Positions 15,511 through 23,654 of a stretch of DNA of 34,298 bases are shown piece by piece. Each line of letters starts with the position of its first letter. The stretch's first letter is position 1. Source of the DNA: an uncultured Clostridia bacterium (GTDB lineage: Bacteria; Bacillota; Clostridia; Christensenellales; Aristaeellaceae). Made by a program: the position numbers and the translations under genes. The stretch lies in contig CAMENN010000018.1 in the NCBI GenBank assembly GCA_945928315.1, positions 1 through 34,298 on the forward strand. The letters are read 5' to 3'. The notes under the pieces are model-generated. The model saw nothing but the letters and a program-made list of their open reading frames with translations. It searched no databases and was not told the DNA's origin.

Positions 15511-15544
15511 AACGGTGAGCCCCTGTGAATCGGAGCTCACCGTT
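15511..15544. terminator. bidirectional intrinsic terminator
   Basis: A perfect 10-bp stem AACGGTGAGC/GCTCACCGTT with a 14-base loop. The minus strand continues with TTTTTGCG, so it ends S41 protease transcription 15 bases after the stop; the plus side also has a T run (TTTTTTAT). Confidence 0.85.
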
Positions 15545-15558
15545 TTTTATTATCCCGT

Positions 15559-16860
15559 TTACTCTGCAGCGCCCTCTTCAGCCGCGCCGGCCTCAGCGCT
15601 CTCCTCAGCCGATTCCTCCGTCTGCGCTTCTTCCACCCACTCGCCGCGCAGCACCTTGATCGCCGCCTGCAGCTGGTTGTCCTGATCGTGCGGCAGGTTG
15701 TTGAGGCCGTAGACCGTCACAGCGTCCTCGTCGAGCTCCACCGTGATGTCCGGCTCGATGCCCACGCCGTGGATGCACTCGCCGCTGGGCGTGTAGTAGC
15801 GCGCGGTCGTCAGCTTGATACCGCTGCCGTCGGTAAACTCCAGCGCGCTCTGCACCACGCCCTTGCCGAACGTCTTCGTGCCCAGCAGCGTGCCCGCGCC
15901 GTAATCGCGCACCGCGCCCGCGAGGATCTCCGACGCGCTGGCGCTGTAACCGTTGACCAGCAGCACCATCGGCACATCGAAGTATTCGTCGTCGATGCGG
16001 TACTCCTCCACCTCGTCATACTTGTCGCGCATGGAGACGACCACGCCCTCCGGGAGGATCAGGTCGGCCATGTCGACGCAGGCATCCACCAGGCCGCCGC
16101 CGTTGTTGCGCAGATCGATGATCATGCCGGAGACGTTCGCCGCCCGGAACGCATCGATCGCCTCGGCGAAGCCCTCGTATGCGTCGCCCAGGAAGTCGTA
16201 GACCATCACATAGCCGATGTCGCCGTCCAGAATCTCGTACTCGACGTAGTTGATGTTCACGATCTCACGCGTGACGTCAAAGTCAATGGTATCCAGATCG
16301 CGAAGCACCGTCACCTTGACCGTGCCGCCCGGCTCGCCGCGCATCACGCTGACCGCGTCGTCCATCTCGTAAGCGGAGTAGTACACATCGTTCACATAGA
16401 CGATCTTGTCCCCGGAGCGCATGCCGGCGCGCTCCGCCGGGCTGCCCTTGAACACGCGGGTGATGGTGATCATCTGGTCGGAGGGGTCGGCCAGCAGCTG
16501 GCAGCCGATGCCGGCATACTCGCCCTCCGTCTCCTCGTTGAACGCCTCCATGTCCTCCTTGGTGTAGTAGGTGCTGTAGACGTCGCCGATGCCCGCGATG
16601 AGCCCGAGTGCCGCGCTCTCGAGCATCTCGTCCTCATCGACGTCCTCGTAGTAGTACATCTCGACGAGCTCCATGAGCACGTCCAGCTTCTCATAGCGCA
16701 GCAGGCGCGCATACTCGTCCTTTGTGATGGTGACGGTGTTGTCCTCCTCCCCCTGCATGCGGGAGAGGAAGGACACCGCCAGCGCATCCGCGGAGGTCAT
16801 GCACACGGCAAACGCCAGAAGCAGCGCGATCACGACATGATTCTTTCTCACTCTGTTCAC
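15559..16860 (-). CDS. S41 family carboxy-terminal processing protease (CtpA/CtpB-like)
   Basis: A 433-residue secreted or membrane-tethered serine protease. Parts in order: basic N-terminus and hydrophobic segment (VRKNHVVIALLLAFAVCM, about 4-21, a signal peptide or anchor), an N-terminal helical region, a PDZ domain (about 115-185, GIGCQL...SPAERAGMRSGDKIVYVN), and the S41 catalytic domain with the serine in YSASASE (about 305-310) and the base Lys333 in KTFGKG. The C-terminus is an acidic Glu/Ala tail. CtpB-type proteases cleave envelope or signalling proteins. The start is taken as GTG at 16860 just after AAAGGA (a rather short spacing); an in-frame GTG at 16851 is the alternative. A hairpin separates it from the regulator gene upstream. 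Confidence 0.88.
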   Translation of the reverse strand: MNRVRKNHVVIALLLAFAVCMTSADALAVSFLSRMQGEEDNTVTITKDEYARLLRYEKLDVLMELVEMYYYEDVDEDEMLESAALGLIAGIGDVYSTYYTKEDMEAFNEETEGEYAGIGCQLLADPSDQMITITRVFKGSPAERAGMRSGDKIVYVNDVYYSAYEMDDAVSVMRGEPGGTVKVTVLRDLDTIDFDVTREIVNINYVEYEILDGDIGYVMVYDFLGDAYEGFAEAIDAFRAANVSGMIIDLRNNGGGLVDACVDMADLILPEGVVVSMRDKYDEVEEYRIDDEYFDVPMVLLVNGYSASASEILAGAVRDYGAGTLLGTKTFGKGVVQSALEFTDGSGIKLTTARYYTPSGECIHGVGIEPDITVELDEDAVTVYGLNNLPHDQDNQLQAAIKVLRGEWVEEAQTEESAEESAEAGAAEEGAAE

Positions 16861-16882
16861 AATTCCTTTCGATCTGAAAACA

Positions 16883-16900
16883 GCCGACCTCGCGGTCGGC
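16883..16900 (-). terminator. hairpin between the regulator and S41 genes
   Basis: A 7-bp stem GCCGACC/GGTCGGC with a 4-base loop, followed on the minus strand by TGTTTTC. It lies 13 bases after the regulator stop and about 22 bases before the S41 start. With no separate promoter visible for the protease gene, it probably lowers rather than abolishes read-through. Confidence 0.55.
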
Positions 16901-16913
16901 CTTTTGGGGAGAA

Positions 16914-17984
16914 TCAATAGACGGGACGCGGCTTGTCCTTGCCGCTCTTGCCCAGCAGCATCATCATCTTGAAGGTCACCGCATCGTCGAACTTGCGCAG
17001 GTCGAGGCCCGTCTGACGCTGCACCTTGTCCAGGCGGTAGACGAGCGTATTGCGGTGAATGTAGAGCTGTCGCGCGGTATCCGACAGGTTGAGGTCCTTG
17101 GCGAAGAACATCTCAATCGTGTGGAGCATTTCATCGTTGAAAAGGCGCGCCGTTTTGCGGTTGAAGAGGATGCTGTGATAGCGCGTGCCCATCTCGCGCG
17201 GGATGTCCATCAGGAAGCGCTCGAGCACGAGGCTGCGATAGACGTAGATATGCTGCTCGGTCAGGAAGATGCGGCCCACCTCGACGGCGCGGCGGGATTC
17301 GCGATAGCTCTCGCCGATCTCCGGGAAGGTCTTCTTCGGCTCGCCGATGCCGACCACGCAGCTCTTGCCGGCCTCGTCGAGCAGGGTCTGCTCGATGGCC
17401 TCGGCCAGCTGATAGAGCTCGTCGAAGGACTCGACGTTCTCCATGCTCTTGAGGAAGACGACCGTGTGGCGGTCCATCTCCACGAGCAGATCGCCGTTGG
17501 CGCGCGGCACAAGCTCCTCGAGCATGTTGAACGCGGTCTCAGTCTCCGTCTGCAGAATCTGGAAGGTCAGCACGCAGCGGTCCCGGTTCATCTCGATCTG
17601 ATGCTCGTGCGCAAGCGCTTCCAGCTCGGAGCCGGTCAGCTCCTCGCGCAGCACGCGGCGGTACACGTCATAGCGGCTCTGAATCGGCGCCTCGCCGCGG
17701 CCCATGGACTGCACCATCGCGCCCGCGAGCACGATGCAGTCATGCGTGGCCGCGCCCTGCGCATCCGCGCAGAGAATGAGTTCCGGCGTAATACCGATCA
17801 TCAAAAACGTCTTGCCCTCAAATGCCACGGGCATGCCCGGCTCCATAAACTCCGGAAGGTTGACCTTGCCGCGGTTATCCTCGGGCAGCAGGACGGTTCC
17901 TTCCGTATCCAGCAGCCAGAGCGGCTGCATCAGGCGAGCAAGCACCTGCTGAATCTGATTCAAAAAACGCTTCTCAGGTATCAT
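16914..17984 (-). CDS. PucR/CdaR-type transcriptional regulator
   Basis: A 356-residue regulator. The N-terminal part (about 5-95) resembles a sugar-diacid/GAF-like sensor (LWLLDTEGTVLLPEDN...LMIGITPELILCADAQG). A GGDEF-like linker region typical of the family follows (about 135-240), and the PucR C-terminal helix-turn-helix is clear (about 299-326, LSDTARQLYIHRNTLVYRL). Members sense small metabolites such as glycerate, purine breakdown products or amino acids. An AAAGGAGAAGGAAAC site precedes the ATG. It lies upstream of the S41 protease gene; what it controls is unknown. A 10-bp palindrome at 18111-18133 upstream of its promoter is a candidate operator. Confidence 0.85.
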   Translation of the reverse strand: MIPEKRFLNQIQQVLARLMQPLWLLDTEGTVLLPEDNRGKVNLPEFMEPGMPVAFEGKTFLMIGITPELILCADAQGAATHDCIVLAGAMVQSMGRGEAPIQSRYDVYRRVLREELTGSELEALAHEHQIEMNRDRCVLTFQILQTETETAFNMLEELVPRANGDLLVEMDRHTVVFLKSMENVESFDELYQLAEAIEQTLLDEAGKSCVVGIGEPKKTFPEIGESYRESRRAVEVGRIFLTEQHIYVYRSLVLERFLMDIPREMGTRYHSILFNRKTARLFNDEMLHTIEMFFAKDLNLSDTARQLYIHRNTLVYRLDKVQRQTGLDLRKFDDAVTFKMMMLLGKSGKDKPRPVY

Positions 17985-18036
17985 GTTTCCTTCTCCTTTC
18001 GAGAACGCCTAAACACCTTTTTGCTGATACGCGGTT

Positions 18037-18065
18037 ATTATATCGTAATCCTTTCCCAAAATCCA
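18037..18065 (-). promoter_or_regulatory. promoter of the PucR/CdaR-type regulator
   Basis: The minus-strand -10 is a perfect TATAAT (18037-18042). With a 17-base spacer the -35 would be TGGATT (18060-18065), a 3-of-6 match, so activation or a different spacing is possible. Confidence 0.55.
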
Positions 18066-18110
18066 TACGTTTGAAAAAATATCTCCGCAAAATTGGTAAA
18101 TAATGCCGTG

Positions 18111-18133
18111 ATTTTGTGGATTCTCCACAAAAT
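18111..18133. promoter_or_regulatory. 10-bp perfect palindrome, candidate operator
   Basis: ATTTTGTGGA-TTC-TCCACAAAAT is an exact inverted repeat 46 bases upstream of the regulator's -35 and 86 bases beyond the msmX-type terminator. It has no T tract, so a protein-binding site is more likely than a terminator. Half-sites resemble DnaA boxes (TTATCCACA) with one or two mismatches, which may be chance. Confidence 0.45.
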
Positions 18134-18212
18134 TTCGCCATTTCGGGCGCTTTCTGACCTGCGACGCCGGTATCGTTTCCGGTCAGAGACGCCCATTCCG
18201 CCGGTGTGCATA

Positions 18213-18245
18213 CAAAAACTGCCCGTACCGAAACGGTACGGGCAG
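18213..18245 (-). terminator. strong intrinsic terminator of the sugar ABC ATPase gene
   Basis: A perfect 12-bp stem (CTGCCCGTACCG and complement, loop of three) is followed on the minus strand by TTTTTG, 20 bases beyond the stop codon. Confidence 0.92.
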
Positions 18246-18264
18246 CGAGGCTGTCGGGGGAAAA

Positions 18265-19386
18265 TCAGCGGTTGAGGATGCTCAGCTCGCTGTCCTTGTC
18301 GAAGAAGTGCAGGCGGTTCGTCTCGAAGGCGACCTTGATGGTGTCTCCGTTGCGGGCGGTGCTGCGCGGATCGACGCGGGCGACGACGTTGCCGTCCTTG
18401 CCGGTGGCCTTGAGGTAGAGGTAGGTCTCGGAGCCCATCAGCTCGACGACCTCAACCTTCGCCTCGACGAGGTTGCCGTCGGCGACGGAGATGAAGCGCT
18501 CCTCGTCGTGGATGTTCTCCGGACGGATGCCCATGACGACTTCCTTGCCGATGTAGGACTCGTCGACGAGCTTGCGGACCTTGGCGTCCGGAACCTTCAC
18601 GGCGTTGTCGCCGAACTCGGCCCACACGCCGTCGGCCTTCTTGACGAGCTTGGCGTTGAAGAAGTTCATCTGCGGGCTGCCGATGAAGGAGCCGACGAAC
18701 AGGTTAGCCGGATAGTCGTAGAGGTTCTGCGGGGTATCGACCTGCTGGATGAAGCCGTCCTTCATGACGACGATGCGGGACGCCATGGTCATGGCCTCGG
18801 TCTGGTCATGCGTGACGTAGATGAAGGTGGTCTGCAGGCGCTGATGCAGCTTGGTGATCTCTGTACGCATCTGGACGCGCAGCTTCGCGTCGAGGTTGGA
18901 CAGCGGCTCGTCGAAGAGGAAGACCTTCGGGTCGCGGACGATGGCGCGGCCGAGGGCGACGCGCTGACGCTGGCCGCCGGACAGAGCCTTCGGCTTGCGG
19001 TTGAGCAGCTGCTCGATGCCCAGGATCTTGGCCGCCTCGCGGACCAGCTTGTCGATCTCGTCCTTGGGCTTCTTGCGCAGCTTGAGGCCGAACGCCATGT
19101 TGTCATACACGGTCATGTGCGGATACAGCGCGTAGTTCTGGAACACCATCGCGATGTCGCGGTCCTTCGGCGCGACGTCGTTGACCAGGCGGTCGCCAAT
19201 GTAGAGCTCACCCTCCGTGATCTCCTCAAGGCCGGCGACCATGCGCAGCGTGGTGGACTTGCCGCAGCCGGACGGTCCGACCAGAACGATGAACTCCTTG
19301 TCAGCGATGTCCAGGCAGAAGTCGGACACGGCGGTCACATTGCCAGAGTAGATCTTGTAGATGTGATTGAGCTTCAGGCTTGCCAT
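18265..19386 (-). CDS. msmX: MsmX/UgpC-type carbohydrate ABC transporter ATPase
   Basis: A 373-residue ATPase of the CUT1 family. Walker [10 protein letters not shown] (37-45), the Q loop in [11 protein letters not shown], signature [15 protein letters not shown], Walker [12 protein letters not shown] and the switch His in [10 protein letters not shown] are intact. The C-terminal half is the TOBE/MalK-type regulatory domain (IRPENIH, SETYLYL, VDPRS). It is a single-gene unit with its own promoter and terminator and no permease or binding protein beside it, which is the usual arrangement for the shared MsmX ATPase that energises several sugar importers in Bacillota. The start at 19386 has GGGGGA 8 bases upstream; an ATG at 19404 has no site. 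Confidence 0.92.
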   Translation of the reverse strand: MASLKLNHIYKIYSGNVTAVSDFCLDIADKEFIVLVGPSGCGKSTTLRMVAGLEEITEGELYIGDRLVNDVAPKDRDIAMVFQNYALYPHMTVYDNMAFGLKLRKKPKDEIDKLVREAAKILGIEQLLNRKPKALSGGQRQRVALGRAIVRDPKVFLFDEPLSNLDAKLRVQMRTEITKLHQRLQTTFIYVTHDQTEAMTMASRIVVMKDGFIQQVDTPQNLYDYPANLFVGSFIGSPQMNFFNAKLVKKADGVWAEFGDNAVKVPDAKVRKLVDESYIGKEVVMGIRPENIHDEERFISVADGNLVEAKVEVVELMGSETYLYLKATGKDGNVVARVDPRSTARNGDTIKVAFETNRLHFFDKDSELSILNR

Positions 19387-19480
19387 GAAAAAATCCCCCT
19401 TCATGTCTCGTCACGGTTTTGCCGCGACTGTGAATGCGTCGGACACCGGCCATTCCGTCCCCCGGCGTCTCTTTGCTCAC

Positions 19481-19509
19481 ATTATAGATGCTTTTTCTCC
19501 ATTTTTCAA
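19481..19509 (-). promoter_or_regulatory. sigma-A-type promoter of the sugar ABC ATPase gene
   Basis: Minus strand: TTGAAA (19504-19509), 17-base spacer, TATAAT (19481-19486), 11 of 12 consensus bases. The leader to the ATG is about 88 bases. Confidence 0.88.
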
Positions 19510-19679
19510 GTGATTAAGTTCACAAAAAAATACAGGGATTCTCCTCTCGCCTTCCGGGTTTTTTCCGTTTTTATTCCCGCAAATTCCATCAATATGATCC
19601 GTTTCATTCGTTTACATCCTTGTATATTCTCTTATCTCATGTTTTCTTCTGTTTACTCCATTTTTGTTCAGTTTGTTTA

Positions 19680-19702
19680 CGGATGAACATTTGGTTCATC
19701 CG
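19680..19702. promoter_or_regulatory. 9-bp perfect inverted repeat, candidate operator
   Basis: CGGATGAAC-ATTTG-GTTCATCCG is an exact palindrome with a 5-base centre, about 170 bases upstream of the msmX -35. It has no T tract after either arm, so it may be a regulator site or part of a small RNA. Confidence 0.4.
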
Positions 19703-19859
19703 ACCCGTTTTCAAAACATCAGACCAGTTTTCCATCATTCCTAAACGAAACCCGCCATGATTCGATCATTTTTCGCCCTTTTCCTGCTGTTTCGACGAAT
19801 GAATCCTGCAAATTCCGGTTTTTTCGCATCCGTTTTTTTCCGGTTCCCCCCAGCTGCCG

Positions 19860-19882
19860 AAAAAACGCTCCAGGCGCGTTTT
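19860..19882 (-). terminator. intrinsic terminator in the hom-msmX gap
   Basis: On the minus strand AAAACGC-N7-GCGTTTT is followed by two further T residues (six in all). It stands 111 bases beyond the hom stop, after another hairpin, and could be a second terminator of the hom operon or the end of a small transcript. Confidence 0.6.
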
Positions 19883-19947
19883 ATGCAATCTGCACATATA
19901 CAATATTGAATAGTGTTTCTTTCACCGATTTTGAACGTATACAGAAA

Positions 19948-19971
19948 GACAGCGTCTCCATTTGCGCTGTC
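19948..19971 (-). terminator. hairpin after hom
   Basis: A 7-bp stem GACAGCG/CGCTGTC, extendable by A-T pairs, is followed on the minus strand by TTTCTGT, 23 bases beyond the hom stop. The T tract is interrupted, so it is a moderate terminator. Confidence 0.5.
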
Positions 19972-19993
19972 CTTCTTTCATGCAGTTTTTCTG

Positions 19994-21265
19994 TCAACTC
20001 TGTCCTTCGACGCGGATGACGCTGACCTGGGAAACCGTCTTGCCGTCCATCTCGGAGAGCGCGGTGCGTACGGCCCGCTCCCCCGCGCGGTGCGTGAGGA
20101 ACACCAGCTGCGCATAGCCGCTGTGCGGATCGCGCCCCTTCTGCATCATGGAGGCGATGCTCACGCCGTGCTCGGCCAGCTTGCCGCTGACCATCGAGAG
20201 CACGCCCAGCTCGTCCGCGGCCAGCATGCGGATGAAGTAGACGCTGTTCCAGTCGTCTGCAATCTCCTCCGCCTCGCCGAAGACCGCAGGCAGCGCATGG
20301 CGCTTCGCCCTTCCCGCCTTGATCAGATCGGACACCAGCGCGCTGGCCGTGGGCATGTCGCCCGCGCCGCGGCCGTAGAACATCATCTCGCCGCAGGCGG
20401 AGCCGTCCACATAGACCGCATTGAACGCGTCGCTGACGCTGGCAAGAGGATGCGCGTCCGGCACGAAGGTCGGATGCACGCGCACCTGAATCCGCCCGTT
20501 CTCCTGCTTGGCGATCGCCAGCAGCTTGAGCGTCAGGCCGAATTCTCGCCCGCACTGCACGTCCAGCGGCGTCACAGCCGTGATGCCCTCGCGATAGACG
20601 CTCTCCACAGGCACATGCCGGTGAAACGCGAGGCTCGCCAGAATCGAGAGCTTGTAGGCTGCGTCAAAGCCCTCCACGTCCGCCGTCGGGTCCGGCTCCG
20701 CCAGACCCAGGCGCTGTGCGTCGGCCAGCACGTCGGCATAGGCCGCGCCCTCGCTGCTCATGCGGCTGAGGATGTAGTTCGTCGTGCCGTTGATGATGCC
20801 CATCACGGATTCGATGCGGTTGGCCTGCAGGGAATCGCTCATCGCGCGGATGATCGGAATCGCACCGCAGACGCTGGCCTCGAAGTACAGCCCCGCCCCG
20901 TACCTCTCCGCCGCGCTGATGATGTCGTTCCAGCGCGTCGCCAGCGCCATCTTGTTGGCGGTGACGACCGTCTTCCCGGCGGACAGCGCGCGGATGATAT
21001 AGGAAGCCGCCGGCTCCGCGCCGCCCATGAACTCCATGACGATGCCGATCTGCGGATCGTCAAGCACGTCCTCCGGGCGGTCGGTCAGGATCTCCTGCGG
21101 CACATCGCAGGCGCGCTTTTTGGCCAGGGAGCGCACCAGAGCGCGCTTCACCGTGAAGGACACGCCCTCGTTGCGCGCAATCTCCCCGCCGCGCTCGCCA
21201 AGCAGGCGGTACACGCCGCTGCCAATGTTGCCGCAGCCCAGAAATCCGATGGCAATCTTCTCCAT
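19994..21265 (-). CDS. hom: homoserine dehydrogenase
   Basis: A 423-residue enzyme reducing aspartate semialdehyde to homoserine, the branch point to threonine and methionine. It has the NAD(P) dinucleotide motif GCGNIG (10-15), TANKM with Lys105, the substrate-binding GIINGTTNYILSRM (156-169) and DPTADVEGFDAAYK (192-205, catalytic region), then a C-terminal ACT domain (from about 345) that normally binds threonine for feedback control. This is the monofunctional Bacillus-type length, with no aspartokinase fusion. The start at 21265 rather than 21271 is chosen because GGAGG directly abuts the first ATG and is 6 bases from the second. It is the last gene of an operon with coaX and a transporter S component, without thrB or thrC. 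Confidence 0.94.
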   Translation of the reverse strand: MEKIAIGFLGCGNIGSGVYRLLGERGGEIARNEGVSFTVKRALVRSLAKKRACDVPQEILTDRPEDVLDDPQIGIVMEFMGGAEPAASYIIRALSAGKTVVTANKMALATRWNDIISAAERYGAGLYFEASVCGAIPIIRAMSDSLQANRIESVMGIINGTTNYILSRMSSEGAAYADVLADAQRLGLAEPDPTADVEGFDAAYKLSILASLAFHRHVPVESVYREGITAVTPLDVQCGREFGLTLKLLAIAKQENGRIQVRVHPTFVPDAHPLASVSDAFNAVYVDGSACGEMMFYGRGAGDMPTASALVSDLIKAGRAKRHALPAVFGEAEEIADDWNSVYFIRMLAADELGVLSMVSGKLAEHGVSIASMMQKGRDPHSGYAQLVFLTHRAGERAVRTALSEMDGKTVSQVSVIRVEGQS

Positions 21266-21285
21266 ATCCATCCTCCTCGCGAAGC

Positions 21286-22056
21286 TCAGCCTTCGTTCTT
21301 TTCGTAGATCAGCCTGAGGCCATTGAGCGTCAGGTCCGGGTCAATCTCGTCGATAACGCACGAGTTCGCCTTGACCATATGCGCCATGCCGCCGGTGGCG
21401 ATCACCTTCGCCTGCGGACAGCCCATCTCCCGACGCATCTCGTTGACGATCTTCTCCACCGAGCCCATGTAGCCGTACAGGATGCCCGACTGAATGTTGG
21501 TCACCGTCGTGCGGCCGATGACCGTGGGCGGCATGACCAGCTCGATGGACGGCAGCTTGGCCGTGCCGCCGGCGAGGGCCGCGTTCATCATCCGCAGGCC
21601 GGGGCCGATGGCGCCGCCCATGAACTCGTTCTTCGCGGAGATGACGCCGTAGGTCGTCGCCGTGCCAAAGTCGATGAACACCGACGGCCCGCCGTAGCGC
21701 GCGGCGACGGCCACCGCGTTGGCGATGCGGTCGCTGCCCAGCTCACGCGGGTTCTCGTAGCGGATGTTCAGCCCCGTCTTCATGCCCGGCACGAGTAGCT
21801 TCGGCTCCTTGCCGAAGTAGTCGCGGCACATGTGCTCGATCGTGTAGTTGATGGTCGGCACCACCGAGGAGATCATGATCCCCTCGATCGCGTGCATATC
21901 GAGTCCGTTGTAGCGGAACAGATCAACCATGATGATGCCGTACTGGTCCGAGGTCATCGTCAGGTTGGTAGCGCAGCGCCACTTTTTGAGCAGCCTGTCG
22001 CCGTCAAAGACAGCAGCCTTGATATTCGTATTGCCGATGTCCATCGCAAAGATCAT
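21286..22056 (-). CDS. coaX: type III pantothenate kinase
   Basis: A 256-residue ASKHA-fold kinase that phosphorylates pantothenate, the first step of coenzyme A synthesis. Diagnostic motifs: DIGNTNIK at residue 6, the Arg-containing LGSDRIANAVA, DFGTATTYGVI (phosphate-binding, catalytic Asp), GGAIGPGL and IATGGMAHM. GGAGATGACATGCG precedes the ATG. It follows the S-component gene by 39 bases and precedes hom by 20, clearly one operon; the S component probably supplies its substrate. Confidence 0.95.
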   Translation of the reverse strand: MIFAMDIGNTNIKAAVFDGDRLLKKWRCATNLTMTSDQYGIIMVDLFRYNGLDMHAIEGIMISSVVPTINYTIEHMCRDYFGKEPKLLVPGMKTGLNIRYENPRELGSDRIANAVAVAARYGGPSVFIDFGTATTYGVISAKNEFMGGAIGPGLRMMNAALAGGTAKLPSIELVMPPTVIGRTTVTNIQSGILYGYMGSVEKIVNEMRREMGCPQAKVIATGGMAHMVKANSCVIDEIDPDLTLNGLRLIYEKNEG

Positions 22057-22095
22057 CGCATGTCATCTCCTGCCGGAATAATGGATTCCGCGTAT

Positions 22096-22722
22096 TCAGC
22101 GGGTCGCCGCCATGCGCCCCGTCACCTTGAGCAGCGCGCTGCCGATGGCCGTACCCGTCACCGAGCAGACGATCGCCTCGACGACGCCCTGCACGCCGAC
22201 CAGCAGCACCACGAACATGAGCGGGTTGCCCGCGCCCTTGGCGATCACCAGGCTCTGCACATAGTCGGTCTGATAGAAGGCGAGCACGATGTAGCCCATA
22301 AAGAACAGCGTATTGAGCAGCGGCGCGGACAGCGAGGTCACAAAGCAGTTGACCACGCTGCGCCTGCAGATGCGGGCCATGCCGCTGTAGACGAGGCCGA
22401 CGCAGACGCCCATCAGCACGCGCATGCCGAAGCACAGGATGAACGTGTGCACCGGCGACACCGCCAAAAGGCTCGACGTCATGATGGAAGCGCCCTTGAC
22501 GGCGTCCATAAAGCTGACGATGCCGAACACACCGCCCAGAATCGCGCTCGCTGCGGGGCCCAGCACAATGGCGCCGACAGCGATGGGCACCGTCAAAAAC
22601 GACATGTACAGCGGGCCGACGGGCACACTGCCCAGGCCGATGAGCTTCATGACCAGCTCGATGGCGACGAGAATCGCCAGCTGCGTCAGGGTACGGACGT
22701 CCAGCTTCTTCGAATGATTCAT
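22096..22722 (-). CDS. ECF transporter S component, probably pantothenate (PanT-like)
   Basis: A 208-residue hydrophobic protein with about six membrane helices (segments near 12-32, 40-60, 70-90, 95-115, 125-150, 165-190), the usual size and layout of an S component that captures a vitamin and docks with the shared EcfA-A'-T module. No Ecf module genes are in the window, so it belongs to the group II (shared module) type. Pantothenate as substrate is inferred from the adjacent coaX; the membrane segments alone do not fix it. A strong GGAGGACAAT site precedes the ATG, and a near-consensus promoter lies 124 bases upstream. Confidence 0.75.
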   Translation of the reverse strand: MNHSKKLDVRTLTQLAILVAIELVMKLIGLGSVPVGPLYMSFLTVPIAVGAIVLGPAASAILGGVFGIVSFMDAVKGASIMTSSLLAVSPVHTFILCFGMRVLMGVCVGLVYSGMARICRRSVVNCFVTSLSAPLLNTLFFMGYIVLAFYQTDYVQSLVIAKGAGNPLMFVVLLVGVQGVVEAIVCSVTGTAIGSALLKVTGRMAATR

Positions 22723-22845
22723 ATTGTCCTCCGTTCGGGTTCACCAGGGATACCCGACAAGTCCTTGCCGCGCAGCGCGCGGCGTCGCTTGGGAAACAGC
22801 CTTCCAGGTCTGCGCTGCGGGGCAGACGCAGCCGGAATCTTTTCC

Positions 22846-22874
22846 ATTATACCAGCGGAAACGGCCGTTTTCAA
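22846..22874 (-). promoter_or_regulatory. promoter of the S component-coaX-hom operon
   Basis: Minus strand: TTGAAA (22869-22874), 17-base spacer ending in TGG, TATAAT (22846-22851); the -10 is also extended (TGGTATAAT). The leader of about 115 bases has small hairpins (GCCGCGC-AGC-GCGCGGC near 22780, GTCTGC/GCAGAC near 22810), which might be regulatory, but no known riboswitch was recognised. Confidence 0.88.
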
Positions 22875-22976
22875 GCCATCGGATGCATTTCGGGCGGATT
22901 TGTCCTGCAAGGCGCATGGCAGGCGCCCCTTCTGCGCAGACTGAGGCGCAGTATCCGTGAAGGAGGCCGATCGTCC

Positions 22977-23654
22977 ATGGAGCTTGTCAGGGTCGTGCTC
23001 GCCGCACTGCTCTCGTACGCCGCGCTGTTCGTCTGCGCCAAGATCATCGGGCGCAAGCAGATCGCCCAGCTCAACTTTCTCGACTACATCACCGGCATCA
23101 CCATCGGCTCCATCGCCGCAGAGCTGGCCACCGAGCTGGAAACCCCGACGCGCCCGCTGATCGCCATGGCCGTCTATGCGCTGGCCACCTGGGCCATGTC
23201 CCAGGTCGGCGTGCGCTTCATGCGCAGCCGCAAGTATCTGGACGGCTCGCCGACGATCATCCTGCGCAGCGGCAAGCTGTACCGGCAGAACATGCGCAAG
23301 GCGAAGCTCGATCTGAGCGAATTCATGGTCATGTGCCACGAGCAGGGCTATTTCAATCTGTCGGACATCGACACGGCCGTCTTCGAATACAACGGCAAGC
23401 TGACCCTTCTGCCCGTGAGCACGCGCCGCCCCGCGACGCCGCAGGACATGGGCCTCACCCCGCAGCAGGAGGGACTCAGCGTCGAGGTGATCATGGACGG
23501 CCGCATTCTCGGCGAGAACCTGCGGCGCTTGGGCCTCGACGAGACCTGGCTGGGCCGCCAGCTGCGCAATCAGGGCATCGGCAGCGCAACCGACGTGTTC
23601 CTCGCGGTCTGCGACGACCAACACCAGCTCACCTGCTATCCGATGGACCCGTGA
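22977..23654 (+). CDS. DUF421 domain membrane protein (YetF/YcaP family)
   Basis: A 225-residue inner-membrane protein. Three N-terminal membrane segments (about 3-20, 33-50, 58-78) include the family motif KIIGRKQIAQLNFLDYITGITIGSIAAE. The soluble C-terminal DUF421 domain carries GSPTIILRSGKLYRQNM and the conserved LSEFMVMCHEQGYFNLSDIDTAVFEYNGKL. Family function is poorly known; homologues are linked to spore or envelope stress biology. AAGGAGG lies 10 bases before the ATG. It is a lone plus-strand gene between two minus-strand units; no clear promoter is seen in the 100 bases upstream. Confidence 0.9.
   Translation: MELVRVVLAALLSYAALFVCAKIIGRKQIAQLNFLDYITGITIGSIAAELATELETPTRPLIAMAVYALATWAMSQVGVRFMRSRKYLDGSPTIILRSGKLYRQNMRKAKLDLSEFMVMCHEQGYFNLSDIDTAVFEYNGKLTLLPVSTRRPATPQDMGLTPQQEGLSVEVIMDGRILGENLRRLGLDETWLGRQLRNQGIGSATDVFLAVCDDQHQLTCYPMDP

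Larger units (their letters stand above)
15215..15558. other. 344-base intergenic region with operon leader
   Basis: This gap holds the bidirectional terminator at 15511-15544, the extended -10 promoter at 15450-15458 and a 5' leader of about 230 bases for the polysaccharide operon. In the leader a small hairpin (CCGGC-ATCAT-GCCGG, 15253-15267) is followed on the minus strand by TTTGTTTTGG. No conserved gene is seen. Confidence 0.5.
19387..19993. other. 607-base AT-rich intergenic region
   Basis: Unlike the GC-rich surroundings, most of this gap (from about 19490 to 19940) is AT-rich, with T runs on the plus strand. It contains the msmX promoter and leader (19387-19509), a 9-bp perfect palindrome at 19680-19702, an intrinsic terminator at 19860-19882 and a hairpin at 19948-19971. 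No coding potential with a ribosome binding site was found on either strand. Confidence 0.5.

Noticed and set aside
18111-18133. Replication origin with DnaA boxes
   Set aside because: Only two imperfect half-matches in one palindrome, with no box cluster and no dnaA or dnaN nearby.
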